Of a stretch of 64,000 nucleotides of DNA, positions 24,061-36,117 are shown piece by piece. The notes under the pieces were generated by a model. The model worked only from the letters and a program-made list of their open reading frames with translations. It ran no database searches and was not told the DNA's origin. Location: positions 344,847-408,846 of the forward strand of contig JAJNNY010000032.1 in NCBI GenBank assembly GCA_022453515.1, in the 5' to 3' direction. Source of the stretch: Astrocystis sublimbata. Taxonomy: Eukaryota; Ascomycota; Sordariomycetes; Xylariales; Xylariaceae. The stretch's first letter is position 1. The number at the start of each line of letters is the position of its first letter. Position numbers and translations under genes: made by a program.

Positions 24061-25258
24061 TTATCGGCTGGTGTCAACGACGTATCGGCCAGCGATCTTG
24101 TTCTGCTCCATCAGGTCGAAGACGCCTTGGAGCTCGCTCAGGCCAACAACCTTGTAGGGAGCCTTGATGAGACCTCTGCGGAAGAACTCGATGGCCTCAG
24201 CGGTGTCCTGTCGGTTACCGACGTAGCTGCCCTTGATGTTGATCATGCTGTTGCGTTTGTTAGTCAATTGTTCAGGGAGTCGAAAGCGTAGGAAAGGGGG
24301 AGGATTGGAACATACCGAGTGACAGTGTCGAAGACGGAAGCCTTCAGGAAGGCGTTGGCGGGCAGACCAACGCAGACGATGGTACCCTTTGAGCGGACGT
24401 ACTCAGCAGCCTGTTGGAAGGGCTTCTCGCTGACAGCGAGCAGGAGGACGGCCTGGGGACCGTATCCGTCGGGGGTGGCCTTCTTGACGTCCTCAACAAG
24501 GTTCTTGGAGGACAGGAAGTCGACGTAGGCGGTAGCACCAAGAGACTTGGTAACCTGCTCCTTCTCGGCGCCACCATCGATGGCAATGACGTGGAGACCC
24601 ATAGCACGACCGTACTGGACAGCCATGCTTCCGAGACCACCACCGGCACCGACAATGGCGACGTACTCGCCAGGGCGGGCACCCGACTCCTTAAGACCCT
24701 TGTAGACGGTCAAACCGGCGCAAAGAACGGGGGAGATAGCCTCAAGATCGCAGTCCTTGGGTATCCGGGCAACGTGCTGGGCCTTGCCGATGGCGTACTG
24801 CTGGAAGGAGCCGTCGACTGTGTAACCGGAGAGGTCGGGCTGGGGGCACAGAGGCTCGTCGGATGTGCGGCAGTAAGTGCAGTTCATGCACGAGGAGTTG
24901 AGCCACTTGATACCGGCGTAGTCGCCGATCTGGACATCCTTGACAAGCTCGCCGCGGGCGACGACGATACCGGCACCCTCGTGGCCACCGACCAGGGGAA
25001 TCTTGGTGTCAAGGGGCCAGTCACCCTTGATGGCGTGGAGATCGGTGTGGCAGACACCGGAGTACTTGATGTTGACCAGGACCTCATCGGGGCCGGGCTT
25101 GGGGACGGCAATCTTCTTGTAGACAATGTCTGGGAGAGAGTGTTAGCTCGACTATTCGATGATGAAGAGAAGGAGTGAAGTGAAGGGCAAGACATACTGC
25201 CACCTCGCTTCTCGAGGACCTGGGCCCACTGCTCGGTAGGGATCTGAGTGTTCGACAT
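24061..25258 (-). CDS. adh1: Zinc-dependent alcohol dehydrogenase (ADH1 type)
   Basis: Cytosolic medium-chain NAD-dependent alcohol dehydrogenase interconverting ethanol and acetaldehyde. Exons 25258-25198, 25129-24316 and 24247-24061 give 353 aa, the normal length. The 68-bp introns have GTATGT donors, and the phases restore GGNIVYKK and [20 protein letters not shown], which are classical ADH1 segments. SGVCHTDLH carries the catalytic-zinc Cys and the proton-relay region; GGHEGAG the zinc-binding His and Glu. [15 protein letters not shown] is the structural-zinc cluster (C-x2-C-x2-C-x7-C), and [14 protein letters not shown] the NAD-binding Rossmann loop. Strong codon bias suggests high expression. 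Its 2.4-kb upstream region is long for a fungal gene. Family assignment is firm; which paralog it is (fermentative or ethanol-utilising) cannot be told from sequence alone. Confidence 0.96.
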
Positions 25259-27683
25259 ATTGAATAAGGTTAAAAGGTTGATGTTCGGAGAACGGAAGTG
25301 TTGTTGTTGTGATTGGAGAGGTTGGATGGTTGTGATTGTGATGATGAGAGAGAATAATACCTTGATGGTCGAGGCATGAGGACCTATATATACTCATGTG
25401 AAGCATTCAAGACTCGTGGATCTCATCTCTCCCAGAGTTGTATGCTTGGCCCCCTTGGCCCCTTGGACTGGCTCTGGCTCACTTTCCCATCGACACTAGG
25501 GCGGACGCGAACAGGAGCCCACCGCGCCCACCACGGCCACAGCGACCCCAGAGAACTACCCCTCACGTTGTCAGAGGCCATAGTCGAATTCCGATAGAGA
25601 CTATGTGGGTATGTGGGATGCTGGAGTCAGCTAACGAGGGGTGACGATCACCATGGGTATGGGGTGGTTTGGGGATGCCCACATCGCGTGGTTCGCCCCG
25701 CTACCGCGGACACTCCTGCCACTAGCAGCGCAAGGGGGGGCAGACTAAGCGCTCGTCGACGGACCATGAGCGAGCCAGCATGACGGCGGTTGCAGCTGGG
25801 AAAGCGTGGGCACCGTCCAGACGGCCATGTTCTGTTGCACCGCGTCCTGCATGACGGATGGCAGTTCTGAGCATCCCGCCTTTCCAACTTTTTTTTTTCT
25901 TTTCTGTCTTGGGGTCGGGACCCTGGATGCCCAGGACAGCATGGGTGGTGATGATGCGCCGCTAGAAACAATTCGGGATGCAGGCTGTAACCAGTGGTGT
26001 CTGTGCTTGTCGGCATGTTATGACAGCAGTCAAAGCAACGCCATGCGATGCCATGCAATGCGCTATCTAGGTGCTGCGCACTACCTCTGCCGTGACGTAG
26101 TGTCTCCTGTTTGGCTGCGACGGAGGTGGGCGAAGGCAGGTACCACCACACCAGAGAGCGGAACCTCCAGAAGTAGAGGGTACGGGCCTCGCAGCGTGAG
26201 GTTGGGTGATGGTCTACGTAGTGTCGACCCACCCGAGCCACCTTGCTGCAACTGCTGCTTTCCAGTGGCTTAGCCCCCCGAGTCCCGCTTTGGGGGTGCC
26301 TGAATCTCCCCCGTTGGTCCCTGTGTTCATTCCCTGTGCCCCGGGAGCCTCTCCCCTAACTGGCTCGACTGGTTTCGCTGGTGACGGACGACTGGGATGG
26401 GGAGATGGATGGTTACTAAGTTTCGAGGTTACTGCTAGCACCTGCTGGTAGCCCTGACACCGCGTGGCCCATTCCAAGGCTCAATGTTGTGAGCTTCCAA
26501 TAACACATGCTCTAACTCATAGTCTCTCTCTCTATCTACCTACTACCCAACCCTTGGATCCATGGATCCCATTCTCTAACCCATCCATCCATGCCAGCTA
26601 CCTCCAACCCTTGCTCTGGCCCATGCTCTAGCCCATAACTCTAATCCATACTCTACCAGCAAATTCATAGGTGCTCTAAGCCATATCCTAATCTCATCCG
26701 TCACACGTGCCCTCTTGCATGCAAGCCACCTGCATCTGTCGTTTCGTCTGCGCCCTCGGCAGAACGGAAGCCACAGACGCTCCAGAAAATCTAGAACTAA
26801 AGCAGACAAATACGCTGGAGCTGGCTCATAGTCGTCTGCGCTTATTCTCAGCGTGTAAGACTGCCCCTCGTGCCCGTGGTTGGCCACCTGCGCTACCGTC
26901 GACTACAGTAAGTCTAGGCGCATCTCTCGAATCCACAACGCTGGGAGCGCAGCCCAGAGATCGCCAACCAAACCCTTTCGCGCCAGCTAGCCAAGCATAC
27001 CAGAAACGAGCCTTTTGGTCTGACATCGTGGATGTCAGAGACTATTTCGTACTATCCCGCACTATCTCAAACTAACCATGCCTATGGGAACGCTACGCCG
27101 CGCCCTAGCCCCCGACCCCTCTATGTTGGCCCCCCGGAGACCCCCCCTTCCCGCGGACAAGCTGGGGTTGCTGGGGTTGCTGGGGTCTGCTATGGTGCTT
27201 GATCCCCTCACCACCCCTCCACTACCCTCCACTACGGCGCCACCCCACGTTGCTTCGAGCTGCTTGATCTCGGTGCAAGGGATTCATCCGTTGCTCTGAT
27301 TGGTCCTCGCAGCCGGCCTGGGGTCGTGTTTGACTAGGAGCAACGGAAGGAGCCCCCTTCCCCAACTTTCTCCAACATCCCCGCGAATGTGACGATAGCC
27401 TCATTTCAAATTCTGGGGTACGGGACCAGCCCTCAGCCATTATTGGAACTGTGATTGATTGATTATTTACATAGTGTCATTAGTGTGGTCTCTGTTTGAG
27501 TTTTTGTGTCCGTCTAAGGTTGATTCATATGCACAGCCCTTCCCTAGCCCGATCTTAGTTTTTTCCCCTGCTTCCCCTCAGCCCCTGCGACTGACTGACA
27601 GGCCGGGATGCCCTTTCTTCATTCCGCTAATCCGTGATGCTTATTGTTGAATTCGATGATCGCTTTTGCTTCCCCTGCCTACT
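25259..27683. other. Long intergenic region upstream of ADH
   Basis: No supported gene; open frames on both strands are low-complexity or overlapping. It contains three tandem 10-bp units GCTGGGGTTG at 27161-27190 and loosely repeated phrases such as ATGCTCTA(A/G)C and ACCCATCCATCC at 26500-26670. It includes the ADH promoter and the 3' flank of the ABC transporter. Confidence 0.5.
27161..27190 (+). repeat. Three tandem 10-bp CTGGGG-containing units
   Basis: GCTGGGGTTG repeated twice and then GCTGGGGTCT-like. CTGGGG fits the CreA core SYGGRG, but the distance to the ADH start (about 1.9 kb) makes function uncertain. Confidence 0.4.
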
Positions 27684-30600
27684 CTAACCATCCAGGGTCT
27701 GATGCAGGACGTTCACTCGATAGCTTTCGCTGCGCACCATCAGCTCCTCGTGTGAGCCTTTGTCGACGCACTGCCCGTCTTCGATCATGAAAATCACGTC
27801 GGCGCGCCGGATCGTGTGAAGGCGATGCGCAATCGCCACAACAGTAATACCCCGCGTCGCCTTCTCCAACCCGTCTTGTAGCAGTCTCTCGGATTCGGCG
27901 TCCAGCGCGCTCGTCGACTCGTCGAGGAGCAGCAGTCGCGGTTTCCGTACGAGCGCTCGAGCGATGGAGAGGCGCTGTCGCTGACCTCCGGAGAGCTGTC
28001 CGCCGTTGTTTCCACATTGGGTGTTGTATCCGTCTGGCAGCGCTGCGATTGTGTTGTGTATGTTCGCCAACTTGCAAGCCTCCTCGATATCAGCGTCCGA
28101 TGGCTCAACGCCCGGCCGCGCTCCGAGTGCTACGTTAAAGCGGATTGTGCCATCAAAGAGCACACTATCTTGTGGCACAAGTCCGATCTCGTCTCGGAAT
28201 ATGGGTTCTCTCTTCGAGCTGATGTCGAAACCTCCAACCTCGATGGTGCCAGACTCGACGCTGTACATGCGCTCCAGTAACGATATGACGGTGGACTTGC
28301 CAGCACCACTGGGTCCGACCAGGGCGCAAAATTGGCCCGGTGACACATCAAGATCGAGTCCCTTCAGAACTTGACGGTTAGGTCGCGCAGGGTAAGAGAA
28401 TTTGACTTGTCTGAATTTGACTGCAAGTCCTGAGCCTGACGCTGTTGTTGGTGTCTTCGACTCCACCATGGCCTCTGCGTCGTTTAACTTGCCTGTATAA
28501 CCTGATGATCCAAGGTCGATCAGAGCGCAGATGCGCCCTGCCGCTTTGACCGCTCGGGTGATCTCAGGGGCGAGGGTGAAGAACTGGCCCCAGAGCTGAG
28601 CGCTCACCAGAAGTGAAATGAGGACGATGAAGAACTGCGCTTGTGTGTACAGTCCTGACACGATCTGCTTCGAGCCCCACCAATAGATGAGTGCGTAGAG
28701 GAGGTTAGAGATGCTCATGGACAATGCCAGGAAGATGTTGGACCAGACGATAGAGCGAGTCACCTCCTTGCGAGGCGCTGCAATGGAGCGCTGGTAGGTT
28801 CCCATGATCTCCTGCTCCAAGGAAAGAGCGGCGACGGTCTTGATAGAGTTGACAGCCTCGACAGAGATCCCAACCGATTTCTCAAACGCTTTCCCGTGCT
28901 TCTCGTCGAATCGAGCGACAATCCACAATTTCATGAACCCAGAGCCAAGCATCAAAGGCACGATAGCGAGTCCCACAACCGCGATCTTCCACGCGATAAT
29001 GTGCGAGAGAATGATGGCGCCGATGAAATTGACGGACACAGAAAACAAAGTCCCGACGATGGATCCTGTCAAGCTTCCAATGGCCGCTGTATCGCTTGTG
29101 ATAAATGAGAGTAATGACGACGGTGTTCGGTTTTTGGATTGATGCCATTGAAGGTCCTGATCAAACAATGACCGGAACGACAGGACTCTGATGAGGTACA
29201 AGACCTTCTCGGCCACCAGGCCGAATACCGACCAGCTGGTTCCATTAGCGAAGAACTCGGCAATAGCAAGGATGAAGTAGAGTAATCCGAAGAAGCTTCC
29301 TGCAGCTTTGATGGCCGTGTCGGTGTTGCATGGGCTGAGAGCGTTGATGGTGTTTCCAAAGATGAGAGCCGAGCCTAGATATGTGCCTCCGACGATGAGT
29401 GATCCAAAGAATGCTATAAATATCCATAACAGATAGGGTCGTGTGAATGTTCCCAACTTCTTGAGTGTGTACCAGGCTGGTTGAGTAGGCTCTTCCTCCG
29501 TGAGATCTTGAACTGTCTCTTCTTGTTCGCTGGGCTCAACTATTTCAGCTGTTTCTCCCACCTTTTCATTATCAAAGGAGCTGGGCTTTTCGGCTGTGTC
29601 GATCGATTCTTTGCTTTCCTGTGTGGTGCTGATGCTGGAGGTTTCGGATCCCACATTTTGTAGTCTCACGAGCGCGGCGTAGTCGGCGTCCTTCGTCATC
29701 AGTTCAGTGTGAGTGCCTTCCTCGATGAACTTTCCATTACGCATGACCACAATCTTATGAGCATTTTTAACAGTGGCAAGTCGATGGGCGATTGCTATCA
29801 CCGTCCTGCCTCTCGATGCCTTCTCGATACCAGCTTGGATGCGTTGCTCACTGGCGGAATCAAGCGCGGATGTAGCCTCGTCTAGCACTAGGATTCGCGG
29901 GTCCTTCACTAGTGCCCGAGCAAGAGCCACCCTCTGTTTCTGGCCACCACTAAGGAGATCACCATTGGGTCCCACGATCGTGCCGAGGCCGAATTCGAGA
30001 TTGCCCACGAAGATACCGGCATCCGCTAGGTCCGCAGCATCCAAGATCATGCGAGCAATCTTAAGCGTCAGCTCGCCATGGGCTTCCGCCGCCTTCAGAA
30101 GATCCTCACCACCGCGCACCGCTTCCGCAATTTCGAAGAACTGGTTGCTGAGCACGATTGATTGGAACTGCGCGTGCTCTGGACGGGAAGAGTTGACCAA
30201 GCCGAGAGCGATGTTTTCGAGGACCGAACGGTTCAGAAGCATGGGATCTTGTTGCACAAGGCCGATGTAACTTCGCAGTTGACGCACGTTGATGTCGCGG
30301 ATGTTGCGCCCGTCCACGAATAAATCACCGCTGTCGGCATCGTACAATCGAGTCACTAGACCGGCAATCGTGGACTTGCCACTACCGGACATTCCCACGA
30401 TCGCTGTGGTCTTGCCGGCTGGGAAATGCAGAGACAAATCTTGGATGATGGGGACATCGGGCCTGGAAGGGTATGTGAATGCCACATTCGCTAGACGTAC
30501 GTCGCCTTCGAATACCTCAGGCGAATGGGCCGACGCCTCATCGGGGTTCTCAGCTGTGCCGTCAATCTTGGACCGGCGGTCAATGTCTGTCTTCAGCTTA

Positions 30601-31816
30601 TCCAAAGCGGCCGCCGCGGAGGCGAATATCTGCAAGTACGGCGAAACTTGACTAATTACAATGGAAGCTGCATACCGAATTAGCACAAATGTTGTACTTA
30701 CTTCACGGCTCACGCATGATCTTACCGTCAACAAGAATGAAGATAATAGTGTAAATCGATCCGACAGATGAGCCTGTTGTACGGCCCGCAACGACGTCTG
30801 CGATAATGATACTTCCCTGCCAGTACGCAAGACCGCAAGCAGCGAAAGCGATGAAATACAGTGTCCCGGATTGGATTCCGACCGCGACGGCCTTCTTGAT
30901 GCTCTCCTTCTTCGCCAAGCTGAGCTCAGCGGAGAACTTCTTCTCTAGCCTGTCGTTCGCCCGGAAGGCGTGAACCACCATCACATTAGACAAACTTTCC
31001 AGCGCAATCGAGGAGGCCGAGGCGACGTGCTCGCCGGCCTTGGTGGCGTATTTCTCGATATAGTGGCCGCCGACAAAGGTCATGAGTAGGAAGGCCGGGA
31101 CCAGAGACACGAGGATACCGGCGAGCTTGGGCCCCTTTATGAAGGCGATGATGTACGAGGTGACGAAGAGCGAGAAGACGCCGAGGTAAACGCCCACTTT
31201 CTCGGATGTGCCGTTCTTGATGGTCGTGATATCGGCGCTCAGTCGGGACGAGACTTCGCCGGCCGGCAGTTTCTCAAAGAACGAGACTTCCTGCCGGAGC
31301 AGGGACCGGAAGTACTTCTCGCGAAGCCGGTGCGCGAGCCTCTCGCCGAACAGGTTCCAGCACACGCTGTATATGTAGATGAGCGCAAACTGGGCCAGCG
31401 CGGCCGCCACGACGAGGAGAATCTTCTGGTTGATGGAGGACTGGTAGTCCTGGGGCGAGTCGGTCACGGGCTGGCCTTCGGCGGCGCAGGTCGCGCCGTT
31501 GAGGTCGTCGACGAGCTGGCCGAAGATGATTCCGAGAATGGGGAACGGGATGCCGGCGCCGATGGCGGTGATGGTGCCGATGCCGATCAGCGCATAGTCG
31601 AGGGCGCTGGGCTCGGCGTACCCGAGCAGATGGAAATAGCGAAAGACGCTATTTAACACCTTGAACAACGTTTAGTGGTGTTCATATAGACAGATGGGTT
31701 TCTGTGGCTCTTGTGTGTGCATAACTCACCCTTGATGCCACCGAAGGCTTAGCAGTCTCCTCGGTTAGAGGCATATCACCCCCTCCATTTTCTGGTGGTG
31801 ACGACTTAGCACCCAT
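27684..31816 (-). CDS. ABCB-type full ABC transporter (MDR family, siderophore-cluster member, SitT-like)
   Basis: Plasma-membrane or organelle ATP-driven exporter, 1334 aa, TMD-NBD-TMD-NBD. Exons 31816-31730, 31659-30726 and 30667-27684; introns 70 and 58 bp; donors GTGAGT and GTAAGA, with phases agreeing. NBD1: Walker A GMSGSGKST (about 432-440), signature LLSGGQKQR, Walker B ILVLDEATSALD. NBD2: Walker A GPSGAGKST (about 1125), signature LSGGQRQR, Walker B LLLLDESTSALD. Both sites look competent. A charged Glu/Ser linker separates the halves. It is divergent from the MFS siderophore transporter, and the shared 1.4-kb promoter has two exact SreA-type sites, so iron repression is expected. 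An ABC transporter (SitT) also sits in the Aspergillus fumigatus sidF-sidH-sidD cluster. Substrate (siderophore or precursor against drugs) is inferred from context. Confidence 0.93.
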
Positions 31817-32578
31817 CTTGAATGAACGAATGCGTGGCCGGGTCCTGCAAGTGCTTCACCGACTACGTGGGATGGGATGAGAGAAGCAAGGGGTGGGATG
31901 GGGACATGATTAAAAGAGAGTCGTCTTCACTTAGTACCTAGCAGCATATCTTCGCAAATTTTGCCCGGCTACTGCTGCTGCTTGCTTGCTTGCTCATGCA
32001 AGTCGCAAGCAGCAACGATGACAGGATCTTCATGCCCCATTGCGAACCCACATTGGCCGTGATGAGCCTTTGCGGGCTTCCCAAGTCGAGCCAGGCGCAC
32101 GCCAAAGCATAGCACCAAACGGAAGCGGAGCCCGATGGATTAGATAAAAATCATGGGCTACCGCGTCACTTACACTACTTTCGCAGTAAACAATCTGCTA
32201 GGGACGGTAGCGGGATTATGGGGAGAGGTGGTGCGACGCTACCCTATTGACAAATGAAGCTACGTCGCGGGTGGATCGATGCCAATTAGACACATCGCCA
32301 TAATCAAGTCTCGACAGGCGACAGGCGAGAACAGGTAGCTGTCATTGCCGAGACCACAGAATAGGTACAACAAAGCTGTACCAAAGATGCTGTCAAAGGG
32401 TCCATGGCCGACAGCGACCGACAGCAATTTCGCGGATCCAGAACCCCATGACCCTGTCTTCGGCCCTGCCGCCGAGAACGGACAATGCACGATGAGGTCG
32501 AGGGCCACAGGGCTAAGCTCGGAGTGGTAGGCGATGGCAGAACCGGTGATGAGTGGACTTGGCACGTCGAGCCGTCGG

Positions 32579-32587
32579 ATCAGATAA
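32579..32587 (+). promoter_or_regulatory. SreA/SRE-type iron-responsive GATA site (ATCAGATAA)
   Basis: Exact ATCWGATAA, followed directly by another GATAA. It is 763 bp before the ABC gene start and 594 bp before the MFS start. Confidence 0.7.
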
Positions 32588-32747
32588 GATAATTTTCAGG
32601 CCGCTAAGTTCTTTTTCGGCACACAGCCAATGTCTTCGTTGACTCTGGCACACAGTACATACAGACAGGTACAGCTGATACATACAGTACATACAGTATA
32701 TGGTTTGCTTGAGGGACTGTAACAGGGGATTAGTCGGAGCGCCTTGC

Positions 32748-32756
32748 TTATCAGAT
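32748..32756 (-). promoter_or_regulatory. SreA/SRE-type iron-responsive GATA site (ATCTGATAA)
   Basis: TTATCAGAT on the plus strand; 425 bp upstream of the MFS start. Confidence 0.7.
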
Positions 32757-33180
32757 GGCGCTAGCACGGATAGAGGAGCTGGCCTCCGACAGGGCGATGT
32801 GGTTGGTGGCTGAATGAAGCAGTCCCGCATCTCCCCCGCCAGTCTCATGATGAGGCGTTTCCCCGACAGGAGTCATCTAACTGGCACTCTGCAAGCCCCA
32901 GCGCAGTTTGACTATTGGACGCAACATCATTTCCCCTTCCCAATCCCATTGAAAACTAGACTGCTTTTGCAACTATCGACAGAGCAAGTCATCCCATGGC
33001 TCCACACCCACTGCTGAGCACACTTGTGAGCTGCCGTGGCTGAATCCAATCAGCTGACACGTCAGCGTGACCCCCATGTTGATGGGCAGCCTGTCGGCGC
33101 ATCGACCCAGGCGATCAGGCACCCGAGGCACCCAGGCCCCGGGATACCGTATTCATGTTTCATTTAATCCTTCCCTCGCC

Positions 33181-35239
33181 ATGTCCAACGTTCATCGACG
33201 TGTTGTCACGTCTCTCAACATGCACGACCTAGGCCCCAGCAGCAGCAGCAGCAGCCAGGCGCCGCTGCTCAGCCCTGCCTCGAGCAGGAGTGACGACGAG
33301 CACGATGGTGATGGGAAACTTAGCTACGGCTCCACCCATGGGAAGAACCGCTCCACCGTCACAGTAAATCCCGAGGGTGAGGACACCGACGACGACGACG
33401 AAGATTATGAAGACGATGATGATCCGCAGCGAGCCCTCGTCGACTCGTCTTCGCAGGGGGGTGTTCAGCAAGCAGATGCAATTAATCAAGTCTGGTCGAG
33501 AGCTGCGCTTTTGACTGCTTACTTCTTGTATGCCAGCGACTTTTGTATGTTGTCTTGTAGATCCGTGCAATGTTGACAGCCCTCTAGTATCTTTTTGTGT
33601 ACCTTCACCAATGCCCTCCAGTGGCAGATCATCTTCAACTTATTGCCATATGTTGTTAGCGAGTTCTCGTCTCATTCATTGATACCCACCATTGCCATCG
33701 TTTCGAATATCCTTAGCGGCGTGTTGAAGCTCCCGGTAGCCAAGATCATCGACTCTTGGGGTCGCGCCCAAGGATTTGCATCGACGACCCTTCTTGCTGC
33801 TCTGGGCTTGTTGCTTATGTCTCTGTGCCGGAATGTCGAAACCTATGCGGCTGCCCAAGTTGGTGTTACCTGGCGAAATTACGAGGTCGCACATGCTCAC
33901 CGTTGCTGCAGGTCCTGTACCAAGTTGGAATCAGTGGTTACTCCTACATTCTCGAAGTCATCGTCGCCGATACATCCTCCCTGAAAAATCGATCCCTTGC
34001 CGTCGCCTTCAGCTCTACGCCGTATCTCGTTACAACCTTTATTGGACCAGTCATTGCTACTTACTTTACTGATGATGGCCGTTGGAGATGGGCTTTTGGT
34101 GTCTCATCGATTTTCCTCATCTTGCTGTCCACTCCGCTATTCTATATTCTTATTTTGAATATGAGAAAGGCAAAGAAACTGGGCTTGCTTCCCCCCAAGG
34201 CTAGTAAACCGGAACCTTGGACCTTGGGAAAAGTTCGGCGCCACTTTGTTGAACACGATGGTAAGATCCTGAGTGTTATCATTGCCACGGGGAAATACTA
34301 ACCGGTGTAGTCACGGGGATGCTTCTGTTGAGCGCCGGCATGGCATTGATATTGGTTCCATTTTCCCTGACGAGTCAGTCTACCAGCACCACTCACCTTA
34401 GTCTGTATACGGCTTCTGTAATCCTTGGATTCGCGTTTGTTGTTGCTTTTGGCCTCCATGAGAGGAATACGCAGAAGCCGTTCATAGCATTCTCGCTCTT
34501 GTGTTCCCGCAACGTGGCGGGTGCATGTTTGCTATCCATGACCATCTTCGTCGCCTACTTCGCTTGGGACGGTTATTATACCTCCTATCTCCAGGTAGTT
34601 CATGGTCTGAGCATTACTAAGGCCGGATATATCGGCCAGATTTACAGTATTGGCTCATCGATATGGGGACTTGTGGTAGGATATCTAATCCGCAGATCTG
34701 ATCGATTTAAATGGCTGGCTGTGGCAGCTTTACCGGTGCATATCATCGGCGGTGCTCTCATGATCCTATTTCGACGACCTGACACTTATATCCTATGGGT
34801 TATCGGTTGCCAGATCCTTTTAACTATCGGCGGGAGCACACTGGTAATCTGCGAGTCTATGGCGGTTCAGACGGTTGCACAACACGCGGAACTTGCTTCT
34901 GCCATGGCTATCCTATCGTTAGCTACCTACATTGGATCGGCCATGGGTAGTTCCATTAGCGGCGCGATTTGGAATTCCACGCTTCCCGGAGCTCTAGCGG
35001 AATTGCTCCCAAACATGAATCCGGTCGAGCTAGGGCATATTGCTTCCGACTTGAAGAAGCAGCTGAGCTACCCAATGGGAAGTGAGGTCCGCTCGGCCAT
35101 TGTGACTGCTTATGCAAAGTCGCAGGCTAAGATGTGCATTGTTGGCACGGCGGTCTCACTTCTCGAGATCGGGGCGGTTCTCATGTTGAGGGATATGCGA
35201 TTGAGCAAATCGAAACAAGTCAAGGGGACGGTATTATAA
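33181..35239 (+). CDS. MFS siderophore-iron transporter (Sit1/Mir family)
   Basis: Proton-coupled uptake of ferri-siderophores, 631 aa. Exons 33181-33527, 33588-33858, 33912-34260 and 34311-35239. The first intron (60 bp, GTATGC...CTCTAG) is placed so that the first helix reads continuously (LLTAYFFIFLCTFTNALQWQ); other donors break frame. Later introns are 53 and 50 bp, the last with ATACTAACC. The start has context CGCCATGTC; an in-frame ATG at 33067 is weaker. The N-terminus is long and acidic (runs of Asp/Glu at about 60-80), usual for this subfamily. Conserved landmarks are VAKIIDSWGRAQGF after helix 2, YQVGISGYSYILEVIVAD, NRSLAVAFSSTPYLVT and FIGPVIATYF. This matches siderophore MFS proteins rather than sugar or drug transporters. 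Shares SreA-type sites with the ABC gene. Which siderophore it carries is unknown. Confidence 0.92.
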
Positions 35240-36117
35240 GCCTGAGGCTTGTCGCATTAGAATTTAGACACCCCAATTATTACCAATATAGCATAGATTC
35301 CGCCTCATCATGTGGGCCAAATTTACACCGGCTTCAAACTGTCAACGTACTTCTCGCAGCGAGATCCTGGTTGGAATGGTGACTTGTACATGCCGGCTAG
35401 TTGCAGGTATCTAAGTACCGGGAGTACTTCTGGTGAACACACTACGAGTTCTAACGTGCGGACACTGTCCGATCTCGCACCCATCTCCAACCCTTCGTTT
35501 GCACCCCTGTCTTGGCTGGGCATTGGAGCAAATGGGGCACTGATCTGATTTAATCTTATCTGATCCGATGATTAGATTTTTTCCCGATCCACATCTTGTG
35601 TCATCCATCTATCCCCAGCACTAGCTCTCCGGTGAAAACTCCTCAATCGTAGTAAGACTTAGCATTGAGGAGTGCTAGCACAGGTCCAGGTCTCCTAGCT
35701 GTTCTTGCTCAGCTCTCTAATAACAGATACGTAATACCGATGCAGCTGTCGAGTTCAGCTGGGAGGTCCTTGGGTCGAAACCTCCAGGCTTCAATTATCC
35801 CGATGGGAACCGCGGAACGTAGTTGCAAGATATGTCGCCATTCAACTACCTATCTCGGCCTAGCTCGATAGAGATCCTCCGTTGTAAATCCAGGCTTCAA
35901 TCATGCAGCATTCTAGCATGGCATGTTTACTGGGTCCTCGCCAGTCTAAATTCTGCTACAACTGTTTTCTGTTTAGTAGAGAAAGCAGGTGGAGCGCAGA
36001 GCCAACGGAGCATCACACTTTCTTCACGTCATGTTTGAAAGTGCCTTGCCAAGGCCCACCAGCTCTTCTTCGAGTGCCGGCTCTTTCTAGAGACTTATAT
36101 GTCGTCGTGACTCCGAG
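35240..36117. promoter_or_regulatory. Intergenic/promoter region before the acyl-CoA ligase
   Basis: No gene. It holds a perfect SreA-type site at 35556-35564 with further ATCTGAT/ATCCGAT half-matches around it (35541-35570). Confidence 0.6.
35556..35564 (-). promoter_or_regulatory. SreA/SRE-type iron-responsive GATA site (ATCAGATAA)
   Basis: TTATCTGAT on the plus strand, about 555 bp before the ligase start, in a cluster of related half-sites. Confidence 0.7.

Larger units (their letters stand above)
31817..33180. promoter_or_regulatory. Divergent promoter of the ABC and MFS transporter genes
   Basis: 1364 bp without a gene. It contains two perfect ATCWGATAA sites (32579-32587 and 32748-32756). 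Short open frames at 32260-32848 are not convincing. Confidence 0.7.

Noticed and set aside
25648..26241. 197-codon minus-strand ORF upstream of ADH
   Set aside because: Odd composition, no start context, no domain, and a competing ORF on the opposite strand.
33541..33587. GTATGT donor at 33545 for the first MFS intron
   Set aside because: It leaves the wrong phase for every nearby acceptor; the GTATGC donor at 33528 gives a continuous first helix.
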